Source: CAZOOR01 sp964581505 (GTDB taxonomy: Bacteria; Bacteroidota; Ignavibacteria; Kapaibacteriales; UBA2268). From it: 64,000 nt of DNA. The stretch is taken from NCBI GenBank assembly GCA_964581505.1, contig CAZOOR010000006.1:11264-75263 (forward strand). Direction: 5' to 3'. A program made the position numbers and the translations under genes. Under the pieces are notes generated by a model that was not told the DNA's origin, did no database searches, and worked only from the letters and a program-made list of their open reading frames with translations. Below, piece by piece: positions 8,689 to 17,026 of the stretch. Each line of letters starts with the position of its first letter. The stretch's first letter is position 1.

Positions 8689-10108
8689 CAAAATGTACAC
8701 TTCTCGGAACCAATCAACATTTACAATAGTTCGTACATTGCCGTCAAAGTTTTGGTTATTGAACATTTTACAGATGTTGGAAAAACTTGCTTATTGGTCG
8801 GTGCTATTGCAAATGTCCGTATATATTGCACAGAAAGATGTAGCCGGCGGTCTCGCTTGGGAGCAATCGCTCAAAGGTATAATATTTTTTATTTGGGCAA
8901 TGCTTCAAAATCTAACACCATTCTTTTTAGGTGGCATACCTGACAAATTCGGCAGGAAAAGAATATTATTACTCTCACTTTTCCTTATTATTCTTTCATA
9001 TATTGTACTTGCAACACAGACGGCATTTGTTCCGTTTCTTGCAGGAATCCTTTTACTTGGTTTTGCTTCCGGCTTGTTCAAACCTGCATTGCAGGGCGCT
9101 CTGGCGGCTACACTGAACGGGAAAAATACCTCTATCGCTTGGGGAATATATTTTATGTTGCTCAATCTTGCGCTGATAGCCGCACCGCCATTGTCCAAAT
9201 ACCTGAAGGAATTATCTTGGGCGGCAGTATTTTGGGGTTCTGCTCTTATTATACTAATTAATTATTTTATAGCTTTCTTTTGGAAAACGGACAACATTTC
9301 CGTAAAAAATGTGGATTTGTTTAGTCCTGTCAGAACTGCTATGAAATCATTTGCACGCCCCCAAGTTTATATGTTTATTTTGTCTATGTCCGGCTTTGCA
9401 ATAATATATATGCAGTTCTACGAAACATTTCAAAATTTTATTATTGATTGGTCGAATACATCATCAATCGCCAAATCACTGCCGCAGTTTATGACAAGTG
9501 AAACACAAAGAGGAATAATGATTTCATACGAGTGGCTATATTTTATTAATTCAATACTTATTACATTTTTCATTGTATATATTTCGAAACTTACAGGCAA
9601 AATACCAAAAATAAAAGCAATAATTCTTGGGGTACTACTCTCTACGGCAGGCATAGCGCTTGCAGGAACTACGATTAGCGGTAGTTTCCTTATTTTCGGT
9701 TTTGTTGTATATACATTCGGAGAGATGATAACAAACCCAAAATTTACCGATTATCTCTCATCAATTGCAGGAGCTAATGAAAAATCAATGTATCTCGGTT
9801 ATCTCAATCTTTCAATGGCAATAGGTCTTGGTTCGGGGGCTTTACTCGGTGGTTTTCTATATGGGCATTTTGCAGAAAAATCAGCATTAGCTATGCGATA
9901 TTTGTCGGAGCATGGCATTAGCATCGCCGGAGTTAATGCCGGCAAAGCATTATTATACCTATCCAAGCAACTACACATTACCGAGCAACAAGCAACAGAG
10001 TTACTTTGGAACAGCTACCACCCTTGGATTATGTGGATACCATTTTTAGCAATTTCAATATTCTCCGTAATTTGCTTATACCTATATTCAAAGAAATTTA
10101 AATCATAA
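8678..10108 (+). CDS. MFS transporter
   Basis: 476 aa with about 12 hydrophobic segments. The MFS loop 2-3 motif is clear (GGIPDKFGRKRIL, near residue 88). The start at 8678 is supported by GGAG seven bases upstream and overlaps the DUF1460 stop by 11 bases. The C-terminal half has a long extramembrane insert (SKLTGKIPKIKA region and a loop around SEHGISIAGVNAGKALLYL). Substrate cannot be read from sequence. A peptide-transporter-like (POT) member is possible, given the neighbour and overall length, but no POT signature is clear. Confidence 0.85.
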   Translation: MPNSKMYTSRNQSTFTIVRTLPSKFWLLNILQMLEKLAYWSVLLQMSVYIAQKDVAGGLAWEQSLKGIIFFIWAMLQNLTPFFLGGIPDKFGRKRILLLSLFLIILSYIVLATQTAFVPFLAGILLLGFASGLFKPALQGALAATLNGKNTSIAWGIYFMLLNLALIAAPPLSKYLKELSWAAVFWGSALIILINYFIAFFWKTDNISVKNVDLFSPVRTAMKSFARPQVYMFILSMSGFAIIYMQFYETFQNFIIDWSNTSSIAKSLPQFMTSETQRGIMISYEWLYFINSILITFFIVYISKLTGKIPKIKAIILGVLLSTAGIALAGTTISGSFLIFGFVVYTFGEMITNPKFTDYLSSIAGANEKSMYLGYLNLSMAIGLGSGALLGGFLYGHFAEKSALAMRYLSEHGISIAGVNAGKALLYLSKQLHITEQQATELLWNSYHPWIMWIPFLAISIFSVICLYLYSKKFKS

Positions 10109-10190
10109 TTATTGGATATATGCTAATCTGTCGAGCTCATATTTCTATAATCTTGATAGACAAATTGCAGGTTTTGACAAGCAGATGTCG

Positions 10191-11285
10191 TTATTTTATT
10201 TTTTTGAATAAATCAATAATATTCCCATCTAAATCATAGACGGTGAACGTTAATGTATTTCCGTTTAGTTCACAAATAGCATAGTGATGTTTGCGTGATG
10301 ATTTTTTTGTATATTTCTTCTTTTTCGGCGAATAAAGCGGGGCGCCACCACCGGCTACCGTCAAATGTTCCACTCCGTCAACGAAATTCCTTTGATAGAA
10401 ATGCGAATGCCCCGAAATCGCAAGTGTTACATTATATTTTTTGAATAATTTGCGTGCAACATTCTTCATTGGTAGATACTCACCATGACCACCGGCAACA
10501 TAAGCCGATTTGTGGAATAAAACTATTTTCCAAGTTTTTTCCGAATTTTTTAGGACTTTTTCCAGAAATTTATACTGTTGCGAACCCTTGTTAATTTTCA
10601 TTTCATTATTGAGTACTACAAAAAGGGCATTTCCGATTTCAAAACTAAAATATTCCTGTTTCTCCGATGGGGAAGCAGGAGCCTGAATAAATGCTTTTGT
10701 ATTAATATCCCAACCCTCGTGATTACCGGTAGCATTATAAAATGCAGTGGACTTTGCAAATCTCAATAATGCCGGAACAAAAAATTCTTTTTTCCAAGCA
10801 GAGTACGCGGGAGTATTCGCTATGTCGCCCGTAAGCAATAAAATATCCGTTTTTTTTGAGGAAAGCGAATCAAGCACTCTTGCCCATAAATCAGGATTAG
10901 AACGACAATCTCCTGCAATGCCGATTTTCAAATGTCCGTCATCAAGCGGTGTGGTAAACGTTTCGAGCTGTGTGTCAATACCGTCCTGTAATACACGATA
11001 ATAATACTTTGTTCCGGGTTTTAGATTATCAAGTTCAATCCTATGAACATAGGTAGGTGTCTTCGATGTCGTTTTAAGAAAATAATTCGTATTGTGATAA
11101 AGACTTGTGTTTTCATCATCACCGTATAGTACACGTACTTCACTTTTTGAATCTGATTCAACAAGCAAATAGACACTAGTTGGTGTCAATGCCTGTAAGT
11201 ATGGTTTCAGAATAATTTCCGCTTTCATTGGCAAAATGAAAACAAATACAGATATGACAATAATTAATAATTTCTTTAGATTCAT
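10191..11285 (-). CDS. Secreted metallophosphoesterase, purple-acid-phosphatase-like
   Basis: 364 aa. Signal peptide about 1-22 (LLIIVISVFVFILPMKA). An N-terminal fibronectin-like domain (LKPYLQALTPTSVYLLVES ... KPGTKYYYRVL) precedes a calcineurin-like phosphoesterase domain with metal motifs GIAGDCRSN, LLTGDIANT, ATGNHEGWD and ISGHSHFYQRN in order. This is the layout of purple acid phosphatase-type enzymes, hydrolysing phosphoesters outside the cytoplasm. It lies six bases after cstA on the same strand, so both are probably one transcript. The exact substrate is unknown. Confidence 0.88.
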   Translation of the reverse strand: MNLKKLLIIVISVFVFILPMKAEIILKPYLQALTPTSVYLLVESDSKSEVRVLYGDDENTSLYHNTNYFLKTTSKTPTYVHRIELDNLKPGTKYYYRVLQDGIDTQLETFTTPLDDGHLKIGIAGDCRSNPDLWARVLDSLSSKKTDILLLTGDIANTPAYSAWKKEFFVPALLRFAKSTAFYNATGNHEGWDINTKAFIQAPASPSEKQEYFSFEIGNALFVVLNNEMKINKGSQQYKFLEKVLKNSEKTWKIVLFHKSAYVAGGHGEYLPMKNVARKLFKKYNVTLAISGHSHFYQRNFVDGVEHLTVAGGGAPLYSPKKKKYTKKSSRKHHYAICELNGNTLTFTVYDLDGNIIDLFKKIK

Positions 11286-11291
11286 AATTTC

Positions 11292-13136
11292 CTATTCTCC
11301 TTCAATTGTAACTAAAGCCTCGTCGGCAATATAATCCTTTGTTTTAATAGTCCTCACCCATTTTCTGACAGAACTTATTATTATTACGAATACACTTGAT
11401 AAAATTGCAACGGTCAGAATTAAATTCAACAATCCGGGAACAAATTTACCAGCAATGCTCAACATCGGTATATACATTAAAAAGATATTTGAAAAACCGG
11501 CATAAATTGTAATAGAACCCACAAACACAAGCGGTACTATTGTTACCCAGGCATATTTGAACTTGCCCCGATTAATAATAAACGTAGTTCCTACCGTTAG
11601 GGCAATGGTAGCCAAGAGTTGATTGGCAACACCAAACATAGGCCAAATAGTAGCCACACTTCCTGAATAAATAAAATACGCCCAGATAAATACAACGAAT
11701 GCACTTGTGATAATTGTTCCCGGCACCCAATTAGTCTCACCGAGTTTTGAATGGAATTTGCCAAGGACTTCCTGCAAAATAAAGCGTGCTATTCGTGTGC
11801 CGGCATCAATCACCGTAAGAATAAACAAAGCCTCGAACATAATAGCAAAATGATACCAATATGACATTAATCCCGAAAGCCCGGGAATTGATGAAAATAT
11901 TTGTGCCATACCGACAGCCAAAGAGACTGCGCCACCCGTTCTGCCGGCAAGTTGCTCACCTACCTCTCTACTTAGCATCTCGAAGTTTGTCTGAGTAAAT
12001 CCCATAGCTTTCAATTGCGGAATAAGTTCGGTGAACTTATCAACAGGTACATTAATTTGGAAATAATCAAGCGGGAACATTGAAGTTGCCGCAATCAAAG
12101 CAAGAATACTGACCAAACCCTCGACCAACATAGCTCCGAAACCTACAAATTTAATATGAGATTCCTTGTCAAGCATCTTTGGCGATGTACCGGAACTGAC
12201 TACCGAGTGCCAGCCCGAAATAGCCCCACATGCTATTGTTATAAACAAATACGGGAAAAGCGGTCCTTTGATTATCGGTCCTCCGCCGTGAATAAAATCC
12301 GTGAAAGCCGGCATATGCAAATCCGGTGCAACTACAATCACCCCTATTGCCAATAAAAAAATCACCCCGATTTTCATAATCGAACTTAAATAATCACGTG
12401 GCGACAACAATATCCAAACGGGTAATACAGATGCAAAGAAACCGTAAACAGCAAGAGCAATTGTTAATGTTTCCCTTGATAACAGGAAATATGGTTCTAG
12501 AAATGAACCCGGTACATCTTTGCCGAAAATTACTGCGAGCGTAAGCATAATTACACCCATAACGGTTGCTTCAACCGTTTTTCCCGGACGGAACTTGAAC
12601 ATCCACCAACCCATAAAGAAAGCAATCGGTATAGTGCAAAAAATAGTAAATGCCCCCCAAGAACTCTCGGCAAGTGCATTAACTACAACAATACCGAGAC
12701 CTGCCAAAGCAACCACCATAATAATAAATATGGCAATTGATGCAGTATAGCCGGCTGTCTTGCCTATTTCCTTTGAAGCAATTTCTGCTAAAGACTTACC
12801 TTCGTGTCTGATTGAGGCTACAAAAATCACATAATCATGAACGGCGCCTGCCATTACCGAACCCAGCACCATCCACACAAATCCGGGGAAATAGCCGAAC
12901 TGTGCCGCTAATACAGGTCCCACAAGTGGTCCGGCTCCGGCAATAGCCGCAAAATGATGACCGAACAATACCCATTTATTCATTGGATAATAATTGTGCC
13001 TGTCATAAAATTTATGTGCGGGGGTCTGGATTAAATCGTTGAGTACGACAACTTTTGTAGCAATAAAAGCGTAATAATATCTGTAAGCCAAAGCAAATAT
13101 GGCAACAGCAATAATAAGAAGAGGCATTGCATTCAT
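11292..13136 (-). CDS. cstA: Carbon starvation protein A family transporter
   Basis: 614 aa, strongly hydrophobic with many membrane segments. Characteristic CstA stretches: TPAHKFYDRHNYYPMNKW near residue 38, FGHHFAAIAGAGPLVGPVLAAQFGY, and SGWHSVVSSGTSPKMLDKE. Known members (CstA/BtsT) take up peptides or pyruvate across the inner membrane during carbon limitation. The downstream phosphoesterase follows in six bases. A divergent lipoprotein peptidase gene begins 126 bases away, so both share one intergenic control region; a peptide-utilisation theme is possible (inference). Confidence 0.95.
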   Translation of the reverse strand: MNAMPLLIIAVAIFALAYRYYYAFIATKVVVLNDLIQTPAHKFYDRHNYYPMNKWVLFGHHFAAIAGAGPLVGPVLAAQFGYFPGFVWMVLGSVMAGAVHDYVIFVASIRHEGKSLAEIASKEIGKTAGYTASIAIFIIMVVALAGLGIVVVNALAESSWGAFTIFCTIPIAFFMGWWMFKFRPGKTVEATVMGVIMLTLAVIFGKDVPGSFLEPYFLLSRETLTIALAVYGFFASVLPVWILLSPRDYLSSIMKIGVIFLLAIGVIVVAPDLHMPAFTDFIHGGGPIIKGPLFPYLFITIACGAISGWHSVVSSGTSPKMLDKESHIKFVGFGAMLVEGLVSILALIAATSMFPLDYFQINVPVDKFTELIPQLKAMGFTQTNFEMLSREVGEQLAGRTGGAVSLAVGMAQIFSSIPGLSGLMSYWYHFAIMFEALFILTVIDAGTRIARFILQEVLGKFHSKLGETNWVPGTIITSAFVVFIWAYFIYSGSVATIWPMFGVANQLLATIALTVGTTFIINRGKFKYAWVTIVPLVFVGSITIYAGFSNIFLMYIPMLSIAGKFVPGLLNLILTVAILSSVFVIIISSVRKWVRTIKTKDYIADEALVTIEGE

Positions 13137-13196
13137 CTTTAACTCCTCAAAGCAAATTCCTAAATATTACCTTAAACAAACTTTTTTATAAAATAA

Positions 13197-13228
13197 TTTG
13201 CAAACTCACACATTACATTGTAAATTTA
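13197..13228 (+). promoter_or_regulatory. Predicted promoter of the DPP III-like gene
   Basis: TTTG at 13197-13200 and TAAATTTA at 13221-13228, 20-base spacer; one mismatch (last G) to the TAnnTTTG box. It lies in the divergent gap between cstA and the peptidase gene. Confidence 0.55.
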
Positions 13229-13262
13229 AGTTTACATTAAATAACAAATTAAGGAAAAAATA

Positions 13263-14918
13263 ATGAAAAATTTAAGACTGATTGCAATTTTTTTATTTGC
13301 ATTCGCATTATTTTCTTGCAATAAGAAAGAAACAAGCCCACAAAACAAAACTGAAACGGAAAAATCTATGCTAAATGAACGATTAGAAGCTTTTTCGCCG
13401 GTTACTATTACGACCGATATTTCTTGGCTGACTGACAACCAAAAGAAAGTTGTTGAGTTATTATCAAAAGCCGGTAAAATTGCAGATGAATTATTTTGGA
13501 GACAAAATACTTATGACGGAATCGCTTTGCGTGATTCGCTTGCTAAAATTGATGCACCCGAAGCAAATGAATTGCTTAGATATATAAAAATTTGGTACGG
13601 ACCTTATGACGCAATGTTCGGCGAAAAAAGATTTGTCGGTAATGGTCCTGATGTAAGACCTGCACAAGGCAATCTATATCCCCAAGATTTAACAAAAGAA
13701 GAATTTGAGGAATATATCAAAAATAATCCCGATGAAAAAAAAGATTTAGAATCACAATATACAGTAGTTGTCCGTGATGGTGATAAATTAAAAACAATTC
13801 CATATCACGAAGCATACCCCGAAATGCTACAAATGGCTGACTTGCTGGACGAAGCCGCTAAGTATGCCGACAATCCGACTTTGAAAAATTATTTAACATT
13901 ACGCGCCAAAGCTTTTAGAACCGATGAATATTACGAGAGCGATATGGCTTGGATGGATATTAAAGATAATGACATTGATGTTGTTATTGGTCCAATTGAA
14001 AACTATACCGATGCTATGTTCAACTATAAAACTGCATTCGAAGGTGTGGTAATGATTAAGGACAAAGAAGCATCAAAACTGCTGGATATGTACAAAGATA
14101 ATATTGATTATTTCGAGCATCACTTACCCTATGATAAGAAGTATATCCGTAAGTCCGCCGGTGGCGGTAATATCTTGCAGGTCGTCAATGTGTATTATTT
14201 CGGTGGCGATTGCAATGGTGGTACTAAAACAATTGCCGCATCTCTGCCGAATGACCCGCGCGTTCACGCAACAAAAGGTGGAAAGAAATCTATGTATAAA
14301 AATATTATGGAAGCCAAATTTGACAAGATTGTTATGCCAATTGCCAAAGCAGTTATGGCTGAGGATTTAATTCCATATTGCTCCAAGAATTCATTTACAA
14401 GTTTCGTTACTCTGCACGAGGTAAGCCATACACTCGGCAGGGGCTATGTTTACGGTAAAAAAGACTTAGCTGTACGCAAAGCATTCAAGGAAAGATTTTC
14501 GGCAATAGAAGAATTAAAAGCGGACATTCTCGGTATGTACAATCACAAGCATTTGCTCGAAAAAGGATTGATTGACGAAGAGGAAATGAAGAGAACTATT
14601 GCTACGTATATTCCCGGGCTTTATCGTTCGATTAGATTCGGTGCCGAAGAAGCACACGGCAAGGCTAATGTAATTCAATTGAACTTCCTAATGGAAAAGG
14701 GAGCAATTATATTAGACGATAATGGCAAACTCACCTATAATCCTGATATTTTTATGGACAAAGTGGCTGAATTAGCCGGAATGGTTCTGACTATGCAGGC
14801 AGAAGGCAATTATGAAGCCGGTGGCGAACTTTTGGAAAAATACGGACAGGTGAGTGATATTACTAAGAAAATCATCGAATCACTTTCTAATATTCCTCGC
14901 GATTTGGATAATCAATAA
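13263..14918 (+). CDS. Dipeptidyl peptidase III-like (M49) zinc metallopeptidase lipoprotein
   Basis: 551 aa. Lipoprotein signal with lipobox Cys19 (FALFSCNKK). The zinc motif is HEVSH at residues 385-389, with the third-ligand/catalytic segment EELKADILGMY at about 416-425, the M49 spacing. DPP III enzymes release dipeptides from short oligopeptides. Classical members have a hexapeptide HEXXGH; here it is a pentapeptide HEXXH, as reported for the Caldithrix abyssi enzyme (from memory). As a lipoprotein it would act in the periplasm or on the outer membrane. It is divergent from cstA and followed by ilvE, which fits amino-acid or peptide use. Confidence 0.85.
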   Translation: MKNLRLIAIFLFAFALFSCNKKETSPQNKTETEKSMLNERLEAFSPVTITTDISWLTDNQKKVVELLSKAGKIADELFWRQNTYDGIALRDSLAKIDAPEANELLRYIKIWYGPYDAMFGEKRFVGNGPDVRPAQGNLYPQDLTKEEFEEYIKNNPDEKKDLESQYTVVVRDGDKLKTIPYHEAYPEMLQMADLLDEAAKYADNPTLKNYLTLRAKAFRTDEYYESDMAWMDIKDNDIDVVIGPIENYTDAMFNYKTAFEGVVMIKDKEASKLLDMYKDNIDYFEHHLPYDKKYIRKSAGGGNILQVVNVYYFGGDCNGGTKTIAASLPNDPRVHATKGGKKSMYKNIMEAKFDKIVMPIAKAVMAEDLIPYCSKNSFTSFVTLHEVSHTLGRGYVYGKKDLAVRKAFKERFSAIEELKADILGMYNHKHLLEKGLIDEEEMKRTIATYIPGLYRSIRFGAEEAHGKANVIQLNFLMEKGAIILDDNGKLTYNPDIFMDKVAELAGMVLTMQAEGNYEAGGELLEKYGQVSDITKKIIESLSNIPRDLDNQ

Positions 14919-14989
14919 TTTCACTATGTAATTCGTTTAGATAGTACTGATGTTAAAGCTAAATAATTGAATAAAACAAAGGAAAGAAG

Positions 14990-16063
14990 ATGAGCGATAT
15001 TAAAATACGCAAGATAGATAAAACAAAAATTAACGATATTGATTGGAGTAATCTCGGTTTCGGAAAATACTTTTCCGACTATATGTTCATTGCCAATTTT
15101 AAAAACGGAACTTGGGACAATGGTGAAATTATGCCTTATGCTCCTCTTGAAATTGAACCCGGAATGTGTACACTGCACTATGGTCAAACAATATTCGAGG
15201 GATTGAAGGCATATCGTGATATTAATGGCGGTGCTAATTTATTCAGACCCGATATGAATGCGAAGCGTCTGAACAGGTCGGCTAAACAATTATGTATTCC
15301 CCAATATGACGTTCAGAAATTGATTGATGCTATGACGGAACTTGTGAAGATTGACAAAAATTGGATACCGAAGGAACGCGGGCATTCATTATATTTGCGT
15401 CCCGTTATGTTTGGTTCCAGTAATTTCTTGGGTGTGCATCCATCAGATGATTATATGTTAATTGTAATGACTTCCCCCGTTGCTTCATATTATCCCGAAG
15501 GTTTAAATCCAGTTAAAATATTAGTAATGGATAAATTTGTCCGTGCAGTACGCGGAGGATTGGGCAGTGCTAAAACAGCCGCTAACTATGCCGCATCACT
15601 CTATGGCGGCAAGGTTGCCAAGGAACAAGGCTTTTCGCAAGTTCTTTGGCTTGACGGCATCAATCACGAATATATTGATGAGGTCGGCGCAATGAATATT
15701 ATGTTTGTTATCGATGGTGAAATTTACACACCTTCACTCGAACAAGGCTCTATACTTGCCGGCGTAACACGCGATTCCGTAATCACACTTGCAAAGGAAT
15801 GGGGTATTAAAGTCAATGAAAGACCCATCAAAATTGCCGAAGTTTTCGAGGCACATCAAGCCGGCAAATTGCAGGAAGCATTTGGAACAGGTACAGCCGC
15901 AGTTATTTCACCGGTCGGTATGTTCAAATATAATGACAATGAAATTGTTGTCAATAATATGGAAATAGGTTCACTTGCTCAGAAGTTCTACGATACAATT
16001 ACCGGTATTCAATACGGCGAAATCGAAGACAAGCATGGCTGGAATGTGCATATTGATTTGTAA
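14990..16063 (+). CDS. ilvE: Branched-chain amino acid aminotransferase (class IV PLP enzyme)
   Basis: 357 aa, the length of the type II BCAT subfamily. It transfers the amino group between Leu/Ile/Val and 2-oxoglutarate using PLP. The PLP lysine is K195 in GLGSAKTAANYAASLYGG; other family segments are GMCTLHYGQTIFEGLKAYR, RLNRSAKQLCIP, LYLRPVMFG and EVGAMNIMFV. AAAGGAAAGAAG provides a good ribosome site. A hairpin terminator follows. No other branched-chain biosynthesis genes are next to it. Confidence 0.96.
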   Translation: MSDIKIRKIDKTKINDIDWSNLGFGKYFSDYMFIANFKNGTWDNGEIMPYAPLEIEPGMCTLHYGQTIFEGLKAYRDINGGANLFRPDMNAKRLNRSAKQLCIPQYDVQKLIDAMTELVKIDKNWIPKERGHSLYLRPVMFGSSNFLGVHPSDDYMLIVMTSPVASYYPEGLNPVKILVMDKFVRAVRGGLGSAKTAANYAASLYGGKVAKEQGFSQVLWLDGINHEYIDEVGAMNIMFVIDGEIYTPSLEQGSILAGVTRDSVITLAKEWGIKVNERPIKIAEVFEAHQAGKLQEAFGTGTAAVISPVGMFKYNDNEIVVNNMEIGSLAQKFYDTITGIQYGEIEDKHGWNVHIDL

Positions 16064-16090
16064 TTAATAAAATACAACATCAACTATACC

Positions 16091-16122
16091 GAGACCGGCA
16101 TATTTGTCGGTCTCTTTTTTTT
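16091..16122 (+). terminator. Rho-independent terminator after ilvE
   Basis: Stem GAGACCG (16091-16097) / CGGTCTC (16108-16114) with a 10-base loop, followed by a run of eight T. Confidence 0.9.
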
Positions 16123-16390
16123 ATTTGCTAACCGGATTTTATTTAAAAAGAACAAGTCCGGTCATTAAAGATAACAACCGGACAAGTTATTGGGGATTTT
16201 ATATTCTGATACAAACATATAATCGAAGATTCATCATTTTTATTTTAATAATATTTATAATTTATAAATATTTCTCTTATGATACTATTCTAATACTTTA
16301 TGCATTCCAAATAATTCAAAAATCAAAAAAAATGAACAGGCATTGCAATAAATCAACATTTTAATATTTCCTAGAAATTAAATAAAATAA
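16123..16390. other. AT-rich intergenic spacer, no gene recognised
   Basis: Between the ilvE terminator and the tRNA promoter the sequence is very AT-rich. The only sizeable open frame (16104-16364, +) starts inside the terminator and gives a hydrophobic, composition-driven translation without ribosome site or family likeness. I see no gene here. Confidence 0.5.
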
Positions 16391-16421
16391 TTGGAAAATA
16401 CAGGAATTTAGCGTATTTTTG
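16391..16421 (+). promoter_or_regulatory. Promoter of tRNA-Pro
   Basis: TTGG at 16391-16394, 19-base spacer, TATTTTTG at 16414-16421. The -7 box is a perfect TAnnTTTG and lies 21 bases before the mature tRNA 5' end. Confidence 0.7.
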
Positions 16422-16441
16422 TAATCCTTTTTATTAGGGGA

Positions 16442-16515
16442 CGGCGTGTAGCGCAGCCCGGTAGCGCACTACTTTGGGGTAGTAGGGGTCGTGGGTTCAA
16501 ATCCCGCCACGCCGA
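16442..16515 (+). tRNA. tRNA-Pro (anticodon GGG)
   Basis: Full cloverleaf: acceptor CGGCGTG pairing with CACGCCG, D arm GCGC/GCGC, anticodon stem CTACT/AGTAG around loop TTGGGGT (anticodon GGG, positions 34-36, followed by G37), T arm GTGGG-TTCAAAT-CCCGC, and discriminator A. The 3' CCA is not encoded. It reads proline codons CCC/CCU. Confidence 0.95.
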
Positions 16516-16667
16516 CAAGATAAGCTAATTATTCCCATATAGTTAGCATTGCTCTTAAAAGCATTATTTTGCAGTCATCAGCAAAATAATGCTTTTATTT
16601 TCTGAATACATCAATATCCAATCACCACATGCTTTAAGCAAGTCGGAGAAAATAGTTATAATAAAAT

Positions 16668-16742
16668 AACCGCATCCTTCAGGGTGCGGTTTTGTCTTTC
16701 GGCTGTTTCTCCCTCGCCCATTTGTAGAGGGCTGGGGTGAGA
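16668..16742. repeat. Compound intergenic repeat, copy 1 (hairpin plus GGGCTGGGGTGAG motif)
   Basis: An AACCGCATCC/GGGTGCGGTT hairpin (16668-16691) followed by TTTTGT, then about 20 bases later a CTCGCCCATTTGTAGAGGG stretch ending GGCTGGGGTGAG. The same compound recurs exactly 240 bases downstream. The hairpin plus T-run may also act as a terminator for the tRNA. The minus-strand open frame across it (16564-16812) is a by-product of the repeat. Confidence 0.75.
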
Positions 16743-16857
16743 GTGCTGTTCCATTTAAAATAATTTTAAAACCGTTTTCTTGTCGCCACATCTCAATTCC
16801 ATTAAATTGCAAACGAGTGTTCGCTCACTCCACGTTCTTTGAAAAGTAATAGGTATA

Positions 16858-16899
16858 TGTAGAAGAAATGTAGAAAGTGTAGAAAAGTGTAGAAAAAAT
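16858..16899. repeat. Four helically phased TGTAGAA repeats
   Basis: TGTAGAA begins at 16858, 16869, 16878 and 16888, that is every 9-11 bases or about one DNA turn. It lies between the two compound repeat copies with no adjacent gene start. It could be a protein-binding array or a small expanded tandem repeat; function unknown. Confidence 0.6.
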
Positions 16900-16907
16900 T
16901 ACTACAA

Positions 16908-16982
16908 AACCGCATCCTTCAGGGTGCGGTTTTGTGTTCTTGCTGTTCGCTCACTCGCTCTTTGGAAAAGGGCTGGGGTGAG
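16908..16982. repeat. Compound intergenic repeat, copy 2
   Basis: Same AACCGCATCC...GGGTGCGGTTTTGT hairpin (16908-16931) and following CTCGCTCTTTGGAAAAGGG / GGCTGGGGTGAG stretch as at 16668-16742. Read on the other strand it can end the minus-strand radical SAM transcript that stops at 17027. Confidence 0.75.
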
Positions 16983-17026
16983 TCGGCTGTTTGGAAATTG
17001 CCACGCCGCCGAGCAAGAACAATAAA

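Noticed and set aside
16104..16364. Open frame of 86 codons after ilvE
   Set aside because: It begins inside the ilvE terminator, is AT-composition-driven, has no ribosome site and resembles no family.
16564..16812. Minus-strand open frame of 82 codons with TKPHPEGCGYF-like translation
   Set aside because: It lies across the compound intergenic repeat, whose hairpins produce such translations in many frames.
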